A stretch of 64,000 nt of DNA from NCBI GenBank assembly GCA_034435955.1, contig DAOTWA010000013.1, positions 1 to 64,000 of the forward strand, read 5' to 3'. The notes beneath the pieces were generated by a model. The model did no database searches, had not been told where the DNA came from, and saw nothing but the letters and a program-made list of their open reading frames with translations. This DNA comes from DAOTWA01 sp034435955. GTDB lineage: Bacteria; Chloroflexota; Anaerolineae; Anaerolineales; Anaerolineaceae. Positions 25,529 to 34,183 of this stretch are shown piece after piece (the stretch's first letter is position 1; each line of letters opens with the position of its first letter). The position numbers and the translations under genes are program-made.

Positions 25529-26850
25529 GCTTACCTGTTCAATCACCGACTGCACGGCCGCAAGCCCCCGAGATTGGCAAGCTGAAAACCTATCTGATCA
25601 ATATTATCACCCGCGAGCTGGAAGCCGAACAGGTACCAGTCACCCAACGGCGCGAAGCGGTCACCCGACACCTGGAACAGGCCTACAATAATCTGAAGGT
25701 TCAGCTGCCGAACACCCTTCGCGAGCAGGTTTTCCATGAAATCCTGGATGAACTGTTGGGCTTTGGTCCGATTCAGCCTCTGCTCGACGATCCCGAAATA
25801 ACCGAGGTGATGGTTAACGGGCCGAATAAGATCTACATCGAACGTAAGGGTAAGCTGATCCGTACCAACGTGACATTTGACAATGAGGATCAGGTCTATC
25901 GCCTCATCGATCGCATCATCCTGCCTCTGGGCCGTCGTATCGACGCTGACAGCCCCACTGTGGACGCGCGCCTGCCGGACGGCTCTCGCGTCAACGCGGT
26001 GATCCCGCCGGTGGCGATCGACGGTCCGTGCATCACCATCCGCAAATTCGAGAAAGGCCGCTTGAGCATCGCCCAACTGATCTCCTTCGGCTCTATCACC
26101 CAAAACATGGCCGATTTCTTGCGCGCCTGCGTTGTCACCCGACTGAACATCTTGATCTCGGGTGGCACCGGCTCTGGGAAGACCACCCTGCTCAATGTGC
26201 TGTCTGGCTTTATCCCCGAGGAGGAGCGCATTGTAACGATCGAAGATGCGGCCGAGCTGAAGCTGCAGCAGGAGCATGTGGTGCGCATGGAGACCAAACC
26301 CGCAAACCTGGATGGCACCGGTGCGGTGGTGATCCGCGATTTAGTCCGCAACGCGCTCCGCATGCGACCGGACCGCATCGTGGTAGGCGAGGTGCGCGGC
26401 GGTGAGGCGCTGGACATGTTGCAAGCGATGAACACCGGCCACGACGGCTCCTTGACCACCCTGCACGCCAATTCACCGCGCGATGCGATCTCCCGCTTGG
26501 AGACGATGTGCCTGATGGCGGGCGTCGATATGCCCCTCAAGGTCATCCGGCAGCAAATTGCCTCAGCCGTAGACCTTATCGTCCAGGTGTCCCGTATGAA
26601 AGATGGCAGCCGCAAGGTGACGGCCATCACCGAGGTGGCCGGCATGGAGGGCGACACGGTAGTGCTGACCGATGTATTCAAATTCGAACAGACCGGCGTC
26701 TCGAAGGACGGCATTGTACTGGGTGAGCTCAAACCGACCGGCATCCGCCCGCTCTTTACTCCTCGCCTGGAGGCAGCCGGCTTCAAGCTCAGCCCGGAGG
26801 TGTTCGGCGCCAACCTGGCCGACATTTTGAACACCAACCGTCGCAGATGA
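25525..26850 (+). CDS. cpaF: CpaF/TadA-type secretion ATPase
   Basis: A 441-residue hexameric ATPase of the VirB11/CpaF family that powers Tad pilus assembly or type II/IV-like export from the cytosolic face of the membrane. It has the N-terminal domain (about 1-140), Walker A GGTGSGKTT at 213-221, the Asp box ERIVTIEDAAEL, Walker B VVGEVRGGEALDML, and the His box (STLHANS-type; here LTTLHANSPRDA). No TadB, TadC, pilin, prepilin peptidase or CpaE gene is in the window, so this is an isolated ATPase; the partners must be elsewhere. Confidence 0.95.
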   Translation: MSLPVQSPTARPQAPEIGKLKTYLINIITRELEAEQVPVTQRREAVTRHLEQAYNNLKVQLPNTLREQVFHEILDELLGFGPIQPLLDDPEITEVMVNGPNKIYIERKGKLIRTNVTFDNEDQVYRLIDRIILPLGRRIDADSPTVDARLPDGSRVNAVIPPVAIDGPCITIRKFEKGRLSIAQLISFGSITQNMADFLRACVVTRLNILISGGTGSGKTTLLNVLSGFIPEEERIVTIEDAAELKLQQEHVVRMETKPANLDGTGAVVIRDLVRNALRMRPDRIVVGEVRGGEALDMLQAMNTGHDGSLTTLHANSPRDAISRLETMCLMAGVDMPLKVIRQQIASAVDLIVQVSRMKDGSRKVTAITEVAGMEGDTVVLTDVFKFEQTGVSKDGIVLGELKPTGIRPLFTPRLEAAGFKLSPEVFGANLADILNTNRRR

Positions 26851-26926
26851 CCGTCCCAGCCGGGAAAAGAGCTTGTTACCTCGTCATTTCATTAATTTCG
26901 GCTAGAAGGACGCAGGAAAGCAAGGA

Positions 26927-26935
26927 TGCTATAAT
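26927..26935 (+). promoter_or_regulatory. Extended -10 promoter TGCTATAAT upstream of the XRE gene
   Basis: TG (26927-26928), one base, TATAAT (26930-26935). The predicted start is about 110 bases before the ATG of the XRE gene. The leader contains no clear structured element. Confidence 0.5.
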
Positions 26936-27053
26936 TTATGAGTGATCCATTTGTCATGGCTAATCAGCGATGGGGGCGGTCGTCTGCCATTTCGAACCTC
27001 CTTTCCAGACCAGGAGGCGGATAGACTGCCGGTGGGACATCGAATGGAGGGAT

Positions 27054-27734
27054 ATGGATCAAAGCCTGCAAACCCTCAGCCTGCGCGCGCGTGAGATCGG
27101 CGTGATGCTGGCTGCTGCGCGCCTTTCAGCCGGAAAGGGCGTGCGCGAGAGCGCAGAAGCCATCGCCGTGAGTGAAGACACGTATCTGGCGTACGAGCAA
27201 GGCGTCAAATCGCCCAGCCTGCCCGAGCTGGAAATACTGGCCTATTATTTCGACGTGCCTTTGGAGCGCCTGTGGGAAGAGGAAACGCCGGCCGAAGAAC
27301 CGCATAGTAGGCCAGCCCTTGATGCCGCCAGGCTGCTCCCGCTGCGCCACCGCATCCTGGGCGCGAGCCTGCGCCAGCTCCGCAGCAACTCCGGCAAGAC
27401 CTTCGAACAGATCTCCGCAGAAACGGGAATACCGGCAGATAGACTGCAGCGTTACGAGCTGGGTGCAACGCCCATCCCTTTCCCGGAATTGGAAATGCTT
27501 GTCAGCGTGCTCGGTGGCCATCTCGAAGCTCACATCGACCAGCGCGGCCCGGTGGGCATCTGGCGCAAACAACAGCAAGCCGTTGAGCAATTCATGAAAA
27601 TGCCCGTCGAGTTGCAGGAATTCATTACGAAGCCGGTCAACCTGCCATATTTACAACTGGCCCAACGCCTGAGCGGACTGCCCGTAGAACGGTTGCGCGC
27701 CATCGCCGAGGGCCTATTGGAGATCACATTCTAA
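27054..27734 (+). CDS. XRE-type regulator with two helix-turn-helix domains
   Basis: A 226-residue protein with two lambda-repressor-like HTH units: the first at about 12-68 (GVRESAEAIAVSEDTYLAYEQG, then LPELEILAYYFDVPLERLW), the second at about 95-150 (GKTFEQISAETGIPADRLQRYELG, then FPELEMLVSVLG). The C-terminal 60 residues are helical. The frame is open earlier, but the ATG at 27054 follows GGAGGG at good spacing. A tandem XRE could bind two half-sites from one chain. The TPR gene begins 6 bases downstream, so they form a pair. Confidence 0.85.
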   Translation: MDQSLQTLSLRAREIGVMLAAARLSAGKGVRESAEAIAVSEDTYLAYEQGVKSPSLPELEILAYYFDVPLERLWEEETPAEEPHSRPALDAARLLPLRHRILGASLRQLRSNSGKTFEQISAETGIPADRLQRYELGATPIPFPELEMLVSVLGGHLEAHIDQRGPVGIWRKQQQAVEQFMKMPVELQEFITKPVNLPYLQLAQRLSGLPVERLRAIAEGLLEITF

Positions 27735-27740
27735 ATCGTC

Positions 27741-28289
27741 ATGAGCGAACTATTCGACCCCAAAATATTGGCCGATCAGGCCATGGCGGCCTACCACAAA
27801 AAGGATTACCCGGCAGCCGCGCAGCTCTTCGAACAGGCGGAGCAAATCTACGCCCGTAATGGGGACACGCTTACCGCTGTGGAAATGGCCAACAACAGTA
27901 GCGTGGCCTACCTGCAATTCAACGACGCCCAATCGGCCCTCGCCAAAACCGAAGGCACCGACAAAATTTTTGCCGAAGCCGGTGATCGCAAGCGGCAGGC
28001 CATGGCGCTTGGTAATCAGGCTGCCGCTTTAGAGGCTCTTGGCCGGCATGAAGAAGCCATGGAGCGTTATCAACAATCCGCCGATATTTTAAAGGATATC
28101 GGTGAGAAGGAACTGCGGGCCACAGTGATGCGCTCTCTCTCGGCTCTTCAACTGCGCACCGGTCGCCAGCTTGAAGCCATGGCGAGCATGGAAGCCGCAC
28201 TCAACTCCAAGGAAAAGATGAGCTGGAAGGATCGCATTCTCAAGAAACTGCTCAAAGTGCCTTTCCGTATGCTCAATCGTGGGGGTTAG
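27741..28289 (+). CDS. TPR-repeat protein
   Basis: A 182-residue helical protein with tetratricopeptide-like repeats (AMAAYHKKDYPAAAQLFEQA, then AMALGNQAAALEALGRHEEA), a protein-binding scaffold, with a basic C-terminal tail (KKLLKVPFRMLNR) that may be amphipathic and touch the membrane. It starts 6 bases after the XRE gene. No enzymatic motif is seen. The partner might be the XRE protein, by proximity. Confidence 0.8.
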   Translation: MSELFDPKILADQAMAAYHKKDYPAAAQLFEQAEQIYARNGDTLTAVEMANNSSVAYLQFNDAQSALAKTEGTDKIFAEAGDRKRQAMALGNQAAALEALGRHEEAMERYQQSADILKDIGEKELRATVMRSLSALQLRTGRQLEAMASMEAALNSKEKMSWKDRILKKLLKVPFRMLNRGG

Positions 28290-28444
28290 AGCTGGCGGCG
28301 GTTGCCTTAACTCGATGGGTTCACCACCGCTGACTTAGATTCGAGCAGGCAGGCGAAACGAAGCCGGCAATGACCATCAAGATCGGGAAGTCGGCGCTGC
28401 CGTCGCTTCGACCTGCCCCGCTGTTCTTGTGGAAAAATAATTCG

Positions 28445-28669
28445 ATGATGAGCACCCTGCGTTTCTTTTTGATCTCCAGCCGCAACGACAGGCAGATGAT
28501 CAAAAACCCCCTCGTACATGCCATCGAGAAACATGTGATCACGCAAATCGGCAGTAGGGAGGAATTTGAAACCGCCCTCGAGCATGGTCAGTTCGACCTG
28601 GTCATCACCGCTTATGCCTTGAATTGGTCGAACTTGAAGGCCGTGTCGGCGGACGAAACGTTGCCATGA
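28445..28669 (+). pseudogene. Truncated receiver-domain-like ORF
   Basis: About 74 residues from the ATG at 28445 (a longer 99-residue frame opens at 28370). It reads like the first half of a response-regulator receiver: a first strand (LRFFLISS), then EEFETALEHGQFDLVITAYALNW. In intact receivers the segment FDLVITDYxL carries the phosphoacceptor Asp; here it is Ala, and the domain stops a few residues later. There is no good ribosome site. Its TGA overlaps the ATG of the GNAT gene (ATGA). It is either a decayed receiver kept as a leader for coupled translation or a small gene in its own right. Confidence 0.5.
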
Positions 28670-29526
28670 CCCTTCCCTCTCCAGAACTCATCGTGCGGGC
28701 TGCCGACGAAAAAGACTACCGCACACTCAGCAACTTCCTTCATTACGAAACACGCGTCCATCGTCATTTGGACTGGCGCGCGCCCCTGGAATGGCTCGGC
28801 GCACAACCTTTCCTGCTGGCCTATAGCGGCCGGCATCTGCAAGGTGTTTTGGCCTGCCCCCCAGACCCTCCTGGTATTGCCTGGGTGCGGCTATTCGGTG
28901 TGGTTTCCGGCGCACCGGTGATGCCCGTTTGGTTGCGCCTTTTTAATGCCGCCAGGGATGAGCTGGTTGGAAATTCCGCCAGACGATTTGCCTCGATTTC
29001 TTTCTACGATTGGTTCGAACAGACCTTGCGCCAGGCCGGTTTCCGCAGCCGGCAGAGCATCGTCGTATTGGAATGGCGGGGACGTCTGCCGCCCGCCCGC
29101 CCGCTGCCCCAGGGCGCGCTCATCCGCAGGATGAGGATTGAGGATCTGCCCGCCGTCGTTTCGGTGGACAACCGGGCATTCGATCCCCTGTGGCAGAACT
29201 CTTTGGAGACGATCAGGCTGGCCTTCGAGCAATCCGCCCTCAGTACGGTGGCTGAAATCGGGGATCAGATCGTGGGTTATCAGATCAGCACCATGACGAC
29301 GTTTAGCGGCCACCTGGCGCGCCTGGCCGTGCTCCCTCAATTTCAGCGCCAGAACATTGCTTACGGGCTGGTTTTAGATTTGCTTGCCTATTTTCACCAC
29401 AAGCGCGCCTGGCGGGTGACGGTCAACACGCAGAGCGACAATCATGGCTCACTGTCCCTTTATGACAAGATGGGATTCACCCGCACCGGAGATGAATTTC
29501 CTGTCTTCGAATATCCCTTAGACTAA
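28666..29526 (+). CDS. GNAT-family acetyltransferase, two-part
   Basis: A 286-residue protein whose C-terminal 150 residues form a GNAT domain: LARLAVLPQFQRQNIAYGL for the acetyl-CoA loop, with a degenerate (Q/R)xxGxG/A, and NHGSLSLYDKMGFTRTGDE near the end. The N-terminal half is probably a second, poorly conserved GNAT-like unit. The frame is open further upstream, but the ATG at 28666 overlaps the stop of the short receiver-like ORF and fits the domain start (LIVRAADEKDY). The substrate is unknown. Confidence 0.83.
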   Translation: MTLPSPELIVRAADEKDYRTLSNFLHYETRVHRHLDWRAPLEWLGAQPFLLAYSGRHLQGVLACPPDPPGIAWVRLFGVVSGAPVMPVWLRLFNAARDELVGNSARRFASISFYDWFEQTLRQAGFRSRQSIVVLEWRGRLPPARPLPQGALIRRMRIEDLPAVVSVDNRAFDPLWQNSLETIRLAFEQSALSTVAEIGDQIVGYQISTMTTFSGHLARLAVLPQFQRQNIAYGLVLDLLAYFHHKRAWRVTVNTQSDNHGSLSLYDKMGFTRTGDEFPVFEYPLD

Positions 29527-29722
29527 AACAGCCGATCTTCATCCACATACAAATGGGCGTCTGTCCCTCCGCCGTCTAGTCCCCTTCAATGCGTTCTCAA
29601 GGAGCCGCGGCATTTGCCCAGGGGAGCGACTTTGGCGCGCCGGATCACCCGATCAATTGCTGGACAAAGCTCCCCGTTTATGGCAAAATTTGACCTGTTA
29701 TCTCGTGGGTAAAGGATATGAT

Positions 29723-30412
29723 ATGAGCAAACGCGATGAGCTAAGGAAAAAACGCCGCCAGCAGCAACAGCGTCAACGCTTAATCTTTATCGGAGTGGTG
29801 GCGTTGATTGCCATCGGTGTAGTCGCCGTTTTGGTCATTCCCAATCTCACCCCGGTCGGTGCGGTGGTGACCGTGACGCCCAACCCAAGGCCCCAGGCGC
29901 AAGGCCTCAGCATGGGCAATCCCAACGCGCCGGTTAAGGTGGTGGAATATGCCGATTTCCAATGCCCGTATTGCAAAGATTACGCTCAACAGCTTGAACC
30001 TCAGATCGACAAGACCTATGTCGAGACGGGTAAGGTTTATTTCACCTATGTCCCTTTTAGCTTCATCGGTCCGGAATCCTTCGCTGCGGCTGAAGCAGCT
30101 TACTGTGCAAACGACCAGGGTAAGTTCTGGGAATACCACGACATCCTTTTCGCCAATCAGCAGACCGAGAACAGCGGAGCGTTCAGCAATAAACGCCTGG
30201 TTGCTTTCGCGAGCGCCATTGGCCTCGATACGAGCAAATTCCAGAGCTGCCTGAACAGCCAGAAATATAAGGACCAGGTGAACCAGGACATCGTCCAGGG
30301 CAACCAGGCCGGCGTGAGCGCCACCCCCAGCTTCGTGGTCAATGGAAAGCTGGTCAGCATGGATCAATTAGAGGCAACCATTCAACAGGATCTTGCCTCT
30401 GCAGCCAAATAA
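29723..30412 (+). CDS. DsbA/BdbD-like thiol-disulfide oxidoreductase
   Basis: A 229-residue membrane-anchored thioredoxin-fold protein. A basic N-terminus (KRDELRKKRRQQQQRQR) precedes one transmembrane helix (about 20-42), so the rest is outside the cell. The active site is CPYC in EYADFQCPYCKDY, and the cis-Pro loop is VSATPSFVVNG, as in the DsbA_4/BdbD group that forms disulfides in exported proteins. An extra Cys pair (YCAND, SCLNSQ) may be structural. The open frame begins 22 codons earlier; the ATG at 29723 starts at the positively charged tail. A long hairpin follows the gene. Confidence 0.92.
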   Translation: MSKRDELRKKRRQQQQRQRLIFIGVVALIAIGVVAVLVIPNLTPVGAVVTVTPNPRPQAQGLSMGNPNAPVKVVEYADFQCPYCKDYAQQLEPQIDKTYVETGKVYFTYVPFSFIGPESFAAAEAAYCANDQGKFWEYHDILFANQQTENSGAFSNKRLVAFASAIGLDTSKFQSCLNSQKYKDQVNQDIVQGNQAGVSATPSFVVNGKLVSMDQLEATIQQDLASAAK

Positions 30413-30421
30413 CCGGGCTGC

Positions 30422-30465
30422 CCGCGATATGAAGACGTGGCGTACGCGTCACGTCTTCATCGCGG
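30422..30465. terminator. Long hairpin between convergent genes, probable terminator
   Basis: ATGAAGACGTG (30429-30439) pairs with CACGTCTTCAT (30450-30460), and the outer CCGCG/CGCGG (30422-30426, 30461-30465) extends the stem with a 2-base bulge. The 10-base loop is itself near-palindromic. There is no T-run, so a factor-assisted or purely structural role is possible. Confidence 0.6.
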
Positions 30466-30467
30466 CC

Positions 30468-31172
30468 TCATTTGCCGATAAGAGACATTAGCCAGACAAT
30501 TAAGGGGGCAACGAGAAGAGCGGGCAGGAAATTGCCCATGCGCATCTTCTTGATTTCCAGCAGACTGCTGACAGCGATCCCGATCAGGATGACTCCACCA
30601 GCGGCGGTGAGTTCGTCCATCATTACAGCAGTGGCCAGAGATTGCACCTGGGCCGCGAGCAACGTCAACCCGCCCTGATAAACCAGGATCACGATAACCG
30701 AAAATAACACCCCCAACCCCAGACTTGAGGCGAAAGCCAGGGCGGCGAAACCATCCAGCACCGATTTAATCGCCAGGAGGCTGATGTCATTATTCAGGCC
30801 AGCCTGAATCGAGCCCAGGATGGTCATTGGTCCCACGCAGAACACCAGGGAAGCGGTCAGAAAACCGCGCACGAAGCGCCCTGCGCTCTCATTCGCGCTG
30901 GCGGCGAAGCGCCGCTCGAGCGCCGCCCCCAGCCATTGCAATCCATCTTCGATGCGCCACCATTCCCCCAGCAAAGCCCCTAGCAGGATGCTCCCTAAGA
31001 CAACCAGTGGATTGTGGGTCTTCAAGAAGCTTTGCAGACCGTAAGCCAGGGTGAAGAGCCCCAGCCCGGCTACGACGGTTTGCCGTATGCGGGCGGGTAA
31101 GTGTGCGCCGAGAAAAATCCCCAGCGTGCCGCCGGCCAGGACGGCTGCTGCGTTGATCAGCGTGCCAATCAC
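30468..31172 (-). CDS. DUF554 family membrane protein
   Basis: A 234-residue polytopic membrane protein with about six or seven helices, Gly-rich at the N-terminus (AAAVLAGGTLGIFLGAHLP), matching the DUF554/YdfK family. The family has no firm function. It follows the cobalamin adenosyltransferase gene by 2 bases and is the last gene of a four-gene run (solute-binding protein, hypothetical, adenosyltransferase, DUF554). A link to cobalamin or metal transport is conceivable but unsupported. Confidence 0.88.
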   Translation of the reverse strand: MIGTLINAAAVLAGGTLGIFLGAHLPARIRQTVVAGLGLFTLAYGLQSFLKTHNPLVVLGSILLGALLGEWWRIEDGLQWLGAALERRFAASANESAGRFVRGFLTASLVFCVGPMTILGSIQAGLNNDISLLAIKSVLDGFAALAFASSLGLGVLFSVIVILVYQGGLTLLAAQVQSLATAVMMDELTAAGGVILIGIAVSSLLEIKKMRMGNFLPALLVAPLIVWLMSLIGK

Positions 31173-31174
31173 CC

Positions 31175-31729
31175 CTATCCTCCCTCGCCAGCCAGGGTCG
31201 GAGCAGGCCTTCCACCAGCCTGGATCTCATATAACTCTAAGATGAAACACAATGATGAAAGGCGGTTAAGGTAAGGAATCAAGAATTCGTTGCGGATATC
31301 ACCTCTGTGGATCAGTTCGGCCACGCGCCGCTCTGCGCGTCGCACAATCGTGCGCGCCAGGTCCAATCTCGCCGCTGGGAGCGTATCCCCAGGCACGATG
31401 AACCGCTCCGGGACCTGCACCTCCTTCTCGATGGCTTCGATCTGTTCCTCGAGGCGAGTTATATCCTGCGCGTCGAGCGAGTGGAAACGCGCGGCGTTTT
31501 CGGGCGAGGCTGCGATTTCCGCCATGATCCGATACAGGTCACGTTGGACGTTTAAAACGAGATGGGCATGCTCCGGCGAGCTCAGGCTTACGCGCGCCAG
31601 CCCGAGCGCCGCATTGGCTTCGTCCAGAGATCCTAAGGCCTCCATCCGCAGGTCGTATTTAGGCAGACGGCCCTCTCCGAGTAAGCCGGAATATCCGTCA
31701 TCTCCTGAACGGGTGAAAAATGGGGACAT
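31175..31729 (-). CDS. Cob(I)alamin adenosyltransferase, PduO type
   Basis: A 184-residue enzyme that transfers the adenosyl group of ATP to cob(I)alamin to make coenzyme B12. The N-terminal TRSGDDGYSGLLGEGRLPK (ATP-binding) and EALGSLDEANAALGLAR match the PduO/MMAB family. The C-terminal RRAERRVAEL and NRLSSLCFILE helices complete the fold. The frame is open upstream, but the Met at 31729 directly precedes the conserved start (SPFFTRSG) and follows the upstream gene closely. Neighbours are a hypothetical gene (20 bases upstream) and DUF554 (2 bases downstream). Confidence 0.94.
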   Translation of the reverse strand: MSPFFTRSGDDGYSGLLGEGRLPKYDLRMEALGSLDEANAALGLARVSLSSPEHAHLVLNVQRDLYRIMAEIAASPENAARFHSLDAQDITRLEEQIEAIEKEVQVPERFIVPGDTLPAARLDLARTIVRRAERRVAELIHRGDIRNEFLIPYLNRLSSLCFILELYEIQAGGRPAPTLAGEGG

Positions 31730-31749
31730 AGGGCGACCTCTTGCGCGGA

Positions 31750-32292
31750 TTAACTGCGTGGAAGACCGTATAAATACCAGAATGGTTGAGGGGGAAAACC
31801 CCGCGCCATCTCCGCCTCCCAGATGAAATCGCCAGGCATCAACGCATTGCGCAGGCGCTGATCCAGAAGCGCCAGCTCCCCTGCCTGCGCCCCTGCAGCG
31901 CCATGGGCTTCCTGCATGAGCAGCTCCAGCATGACGCGCAAACGCACTTCGTAACGGTACTCCGCGGCATGCTCTTTTGGCTCGCGAAACAGGTCCTCCA
32001 GATAGTCGCGCCACAGGGTCAGCCGTGCAGGGATTTCACGGGCGGCCTTGCGCTCCCAGTTGGTGCGCCAGTGATCACGCGCCTGCATGATCTGCCGTTC
32101 CAGCCGCTCAAACTCACTCTCCTCACCGGCTGGCAGAGGCCGCGCCTGCAGCCGGGTCAGTGCCAATAGCAGGCGGCCCAATGAGAGACGCATACGGCCC
32201 ATCGGCCAGTAGATTTCATTGGAAAGCAGAAAGTCTTCGAATACCCCTACCGCATTACGAAGGTAACTCAGATCCTGAATTTCGGCTGCCAC
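31750..32292 (-). CDS. Hypothetical protein, helical
   Basis: About 180 residues, soluble and predicted almost all alpha-helical, rich in Arg, Glu and Leu, with a C-terminus full of aromatic residues (PPQPFWYLYGLPRS). I do not recognise a family. The frame extends to 32370, inside the solute-binding-protein gene; the GTG at 32292, 17 bases after that gene's stop and preceded by GAAAGG, is the most sensible start. It sits between the solute-binding protein and the cobalamin adenosyltransferase. Confidence 0.65.
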   Translation of the reverse strand: MAAEIQDLSYLRNAVGVFEDFLLSNEIYWPMGRMRLSLGRLLLALTRLQARPLPAGEESEFERLERQIMQARDHWRTNWERKAAREIPARLTLWRDYLEDLFREPKEHAAEYRYEVRLRVMLELLMQEAHGAAGAQAGELALLDQRLRNALMPGDFIWEAEMARGFPPQPFWYLYGLPRS

Positions 32293-32309
32293 GCCAACCC
32301 GGCCTTTCG

Positions 32310-34001
32310 TTATGGTGTCTGGGTGACGGCTGCCTCCGCTGCAGAGGGGCGTTTGGCGACCATGTACCACGTCGAGACCGTGGCGAAACGATCACTGGGC
32401 TCGAACAGCGGTCCCATCTGCACACCCTGTACAGAGCGGTCAACCGCGTAGGTGTAGACCGGATAAAAAAGCGGTAGCGCCGGTAGTTCTTTGGCAAAGA
32501 TCACCTGGAAATTACGATACAGGCGCGCGCGCTCGTTGAAATCCACAGTGATGCGCGCCTGCTCAAGGTATTCGCTGGCGATGCGGCTGTCCCATTGGGA
32601 GTAATTTTGCCCTCCTGTAGCTTCCGCCTGATCCCAGAAGGGGTACGGGTCAGGATCGGGAGAATGGGATAGGTTGAGGTCAACCAGAGCGGCCTGGTAC
32701 TGGTGCGTCTCCAGATGATCCTTTACGAGTTGGTCGTAAGGCAAAGCCTGTAGGTCGAGCTTTACTCCCAGATTGGCCCAATCGTTTTGGACCGCTTCGG
32801 CGATTTCTTTATAGGAAGGCTGGTCTGGATAAAGTAGCTGGAATGTGACTGCAGTGCCATCCTTGGTCGTGAGAGTTTTCCCGTCTGAGCCCAGAGTGTA
32901 ACCGGCATCCCGAAGCTGCCTGGCGGCCGCCTGCGGGTCGTATTCCACCCGGCCGACGCCGTCGTAATAAGCCCAGGTGTCAGGCAGGATCGGACCATCG
33001 GCAATCACTGCCTGACCGTTCAGCAGGCGATCGATCATTTTCTGCCGGTTCAAGCCGGTGAACAGCGCTTTGCGCAGAGCCGCATCCTGCAAGAAAGCCG
33101 TGTCCTGATTTTTCAAATTGAGCAGAATCAGAGTGAGCTGAGGGTCGCGCCCGGTATAAAGCGCCAGGTTGGGCTCGGAAAGAACCTTGGGCAGAATGTC
33201 GCTGGAAACCCGGCTAATGCCCTGCACGTTGCCCTGCGTGTAGGCTTCGTAAGCCGCCTGAGCGGTAGGATAGTAGCGGAAAACGATCTGCTCGATGAAA
33301 GGTTTCTTCCCATAATACTTGTCGTTCGCCTTGAGAGCTACCCCAACCGGCTGGCCGTTTTCCACGATTAAATGGTCTATCTGATAAGGCCCACTGCCAA
33401 CCGGTTGCAGGTTGAACTGCGCATTGACTATCTGGTCCCAGCTCATGCCTCCCAGGAGGTGCTTTGGCAGGATGCCGAAAGTGAGATAATCGGGGAAGGG
33501 CGCGAAAGCCTCAGGCAGGCGAAATTGCACGGTCGTTTCGTTAAATTTCTTGACCTGGATGTCTTTCCAAAAAGCGCGCAGGTCGGCTGGCACGAGGCTG
33601 TTCTCGTTCTTAATCAAATCGATGGTGAAAATCACATCATCCACGGTCACAGGTGAACCATCGTGCCATTTGGCGTTTGGCCGCAATGCAAAATTGTAGA
33701 CAGTACCGTCCTTCGAATAGCCCCAGGATTCGGCCAGGTCGGCTTGCGGCATACCGCGTGAATCGAAGCGCAGCAACCCACTGTAAAGGAGGCTGTCCAC
33801 GTCCTGGTCGGCCTGATTGTAGGTATCTAAAATTGGATTCAGGCGGCTGAGTGAGCCGATCAGCGCCTCGGTATAGACCCCCCCACTGCTCGGGGCCGGT
33901 GCCTGCACCTTCACTCCCCCCGGCTGCTGACTGAGCAGCAGTACGCCCACTACCAGACCGGTGAGCAGGATAATGATCAATTGCCAGCGTAGTCTTTTCA
34001 T
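32310..34001 (-). CDS. Extracellular solute-binding protein, family 5 (OppA/DppA type)
   Basis: A 563-residue binding protein of the peptide/nickel ABC transporter class. The SBP_bac_5 signature (LAESWGYSKDGTVYNFALRPNAKWHDG) and the typical later blocks are present. The N-terminus has a single hydrophobic helix (residues 7-24) without a lipobox Cys, so it is probably held by an uncleaved anchor and not by lipid. No permease or ATPase genes of such a system are near, so it is an orphan. There is no Shine-Dalgarno sequence, and a TATACC lies just upstream (34010-34015, - strand), so a leaderless message is possible. Confidence 0.9.
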   Translation of the reverse strand: MKRLRWQLIIILLTGLVVGVLLLSQQPGGVKVQAPAPSSGGVYTEALIGSLSRLNPILDTYNQADQDVDSLLYSGLLRFDSRGMPQADLAESWGYSKDGTVYNFALRPNAKWHDGSPVTVDDVIFTIDLIKNENSLVPADLRAFWKDIQVKKFNETTVQFRLPEAFAPFPDYLTFGILPKHLLGGMSWDQIVNAQFNLQPVGSGPYQIDHLIVENGQPVGVALKANDKYYGKKPFIEQIVFRYYPTAQAAYEAYTQGNVQGISRVSSDILPKVLSEPNLALYTGRDPQLTLILLNLKNQDTAFLQDAALRKALFTGLNRQKMIDRLLNGQAVIADGPILPDTWAYYDGVGRVEYDPQAAARQLRDAGYTLGSDGKTLTTKDGTAVTFQLLYPDQPSYKEIAEAVQNDWANLGVKLDLQALPYDQLVKDHLETHQYQAALVDLNLSHSPDPDPYPFWDQAEATGGQNYSQWDSRIASEYLEQARITVDFNERARLYRNFQVIFAKELPALPLFYPVYTYAVDRSVQGVQMGPLFEPSDRFATVSTWYMVAKRPSAAEAAVTQTP

Positions 34002-34183
34002 ATTGGAAAGGTATAGGGTGCTGCCGAATCGCCTATCCGGTTATTTACCGGCCGAATTTGAAGGCAAAACAGGCAACATTAAATTCATGAATGACGCACA
34101 AAAGAGGGCGTGCCTCCACACAGCGGCGCGTCGCCCAAAGCGCAGGCAGGGATAGACGCCAACCGATATCGCTTCCTGAAGTG

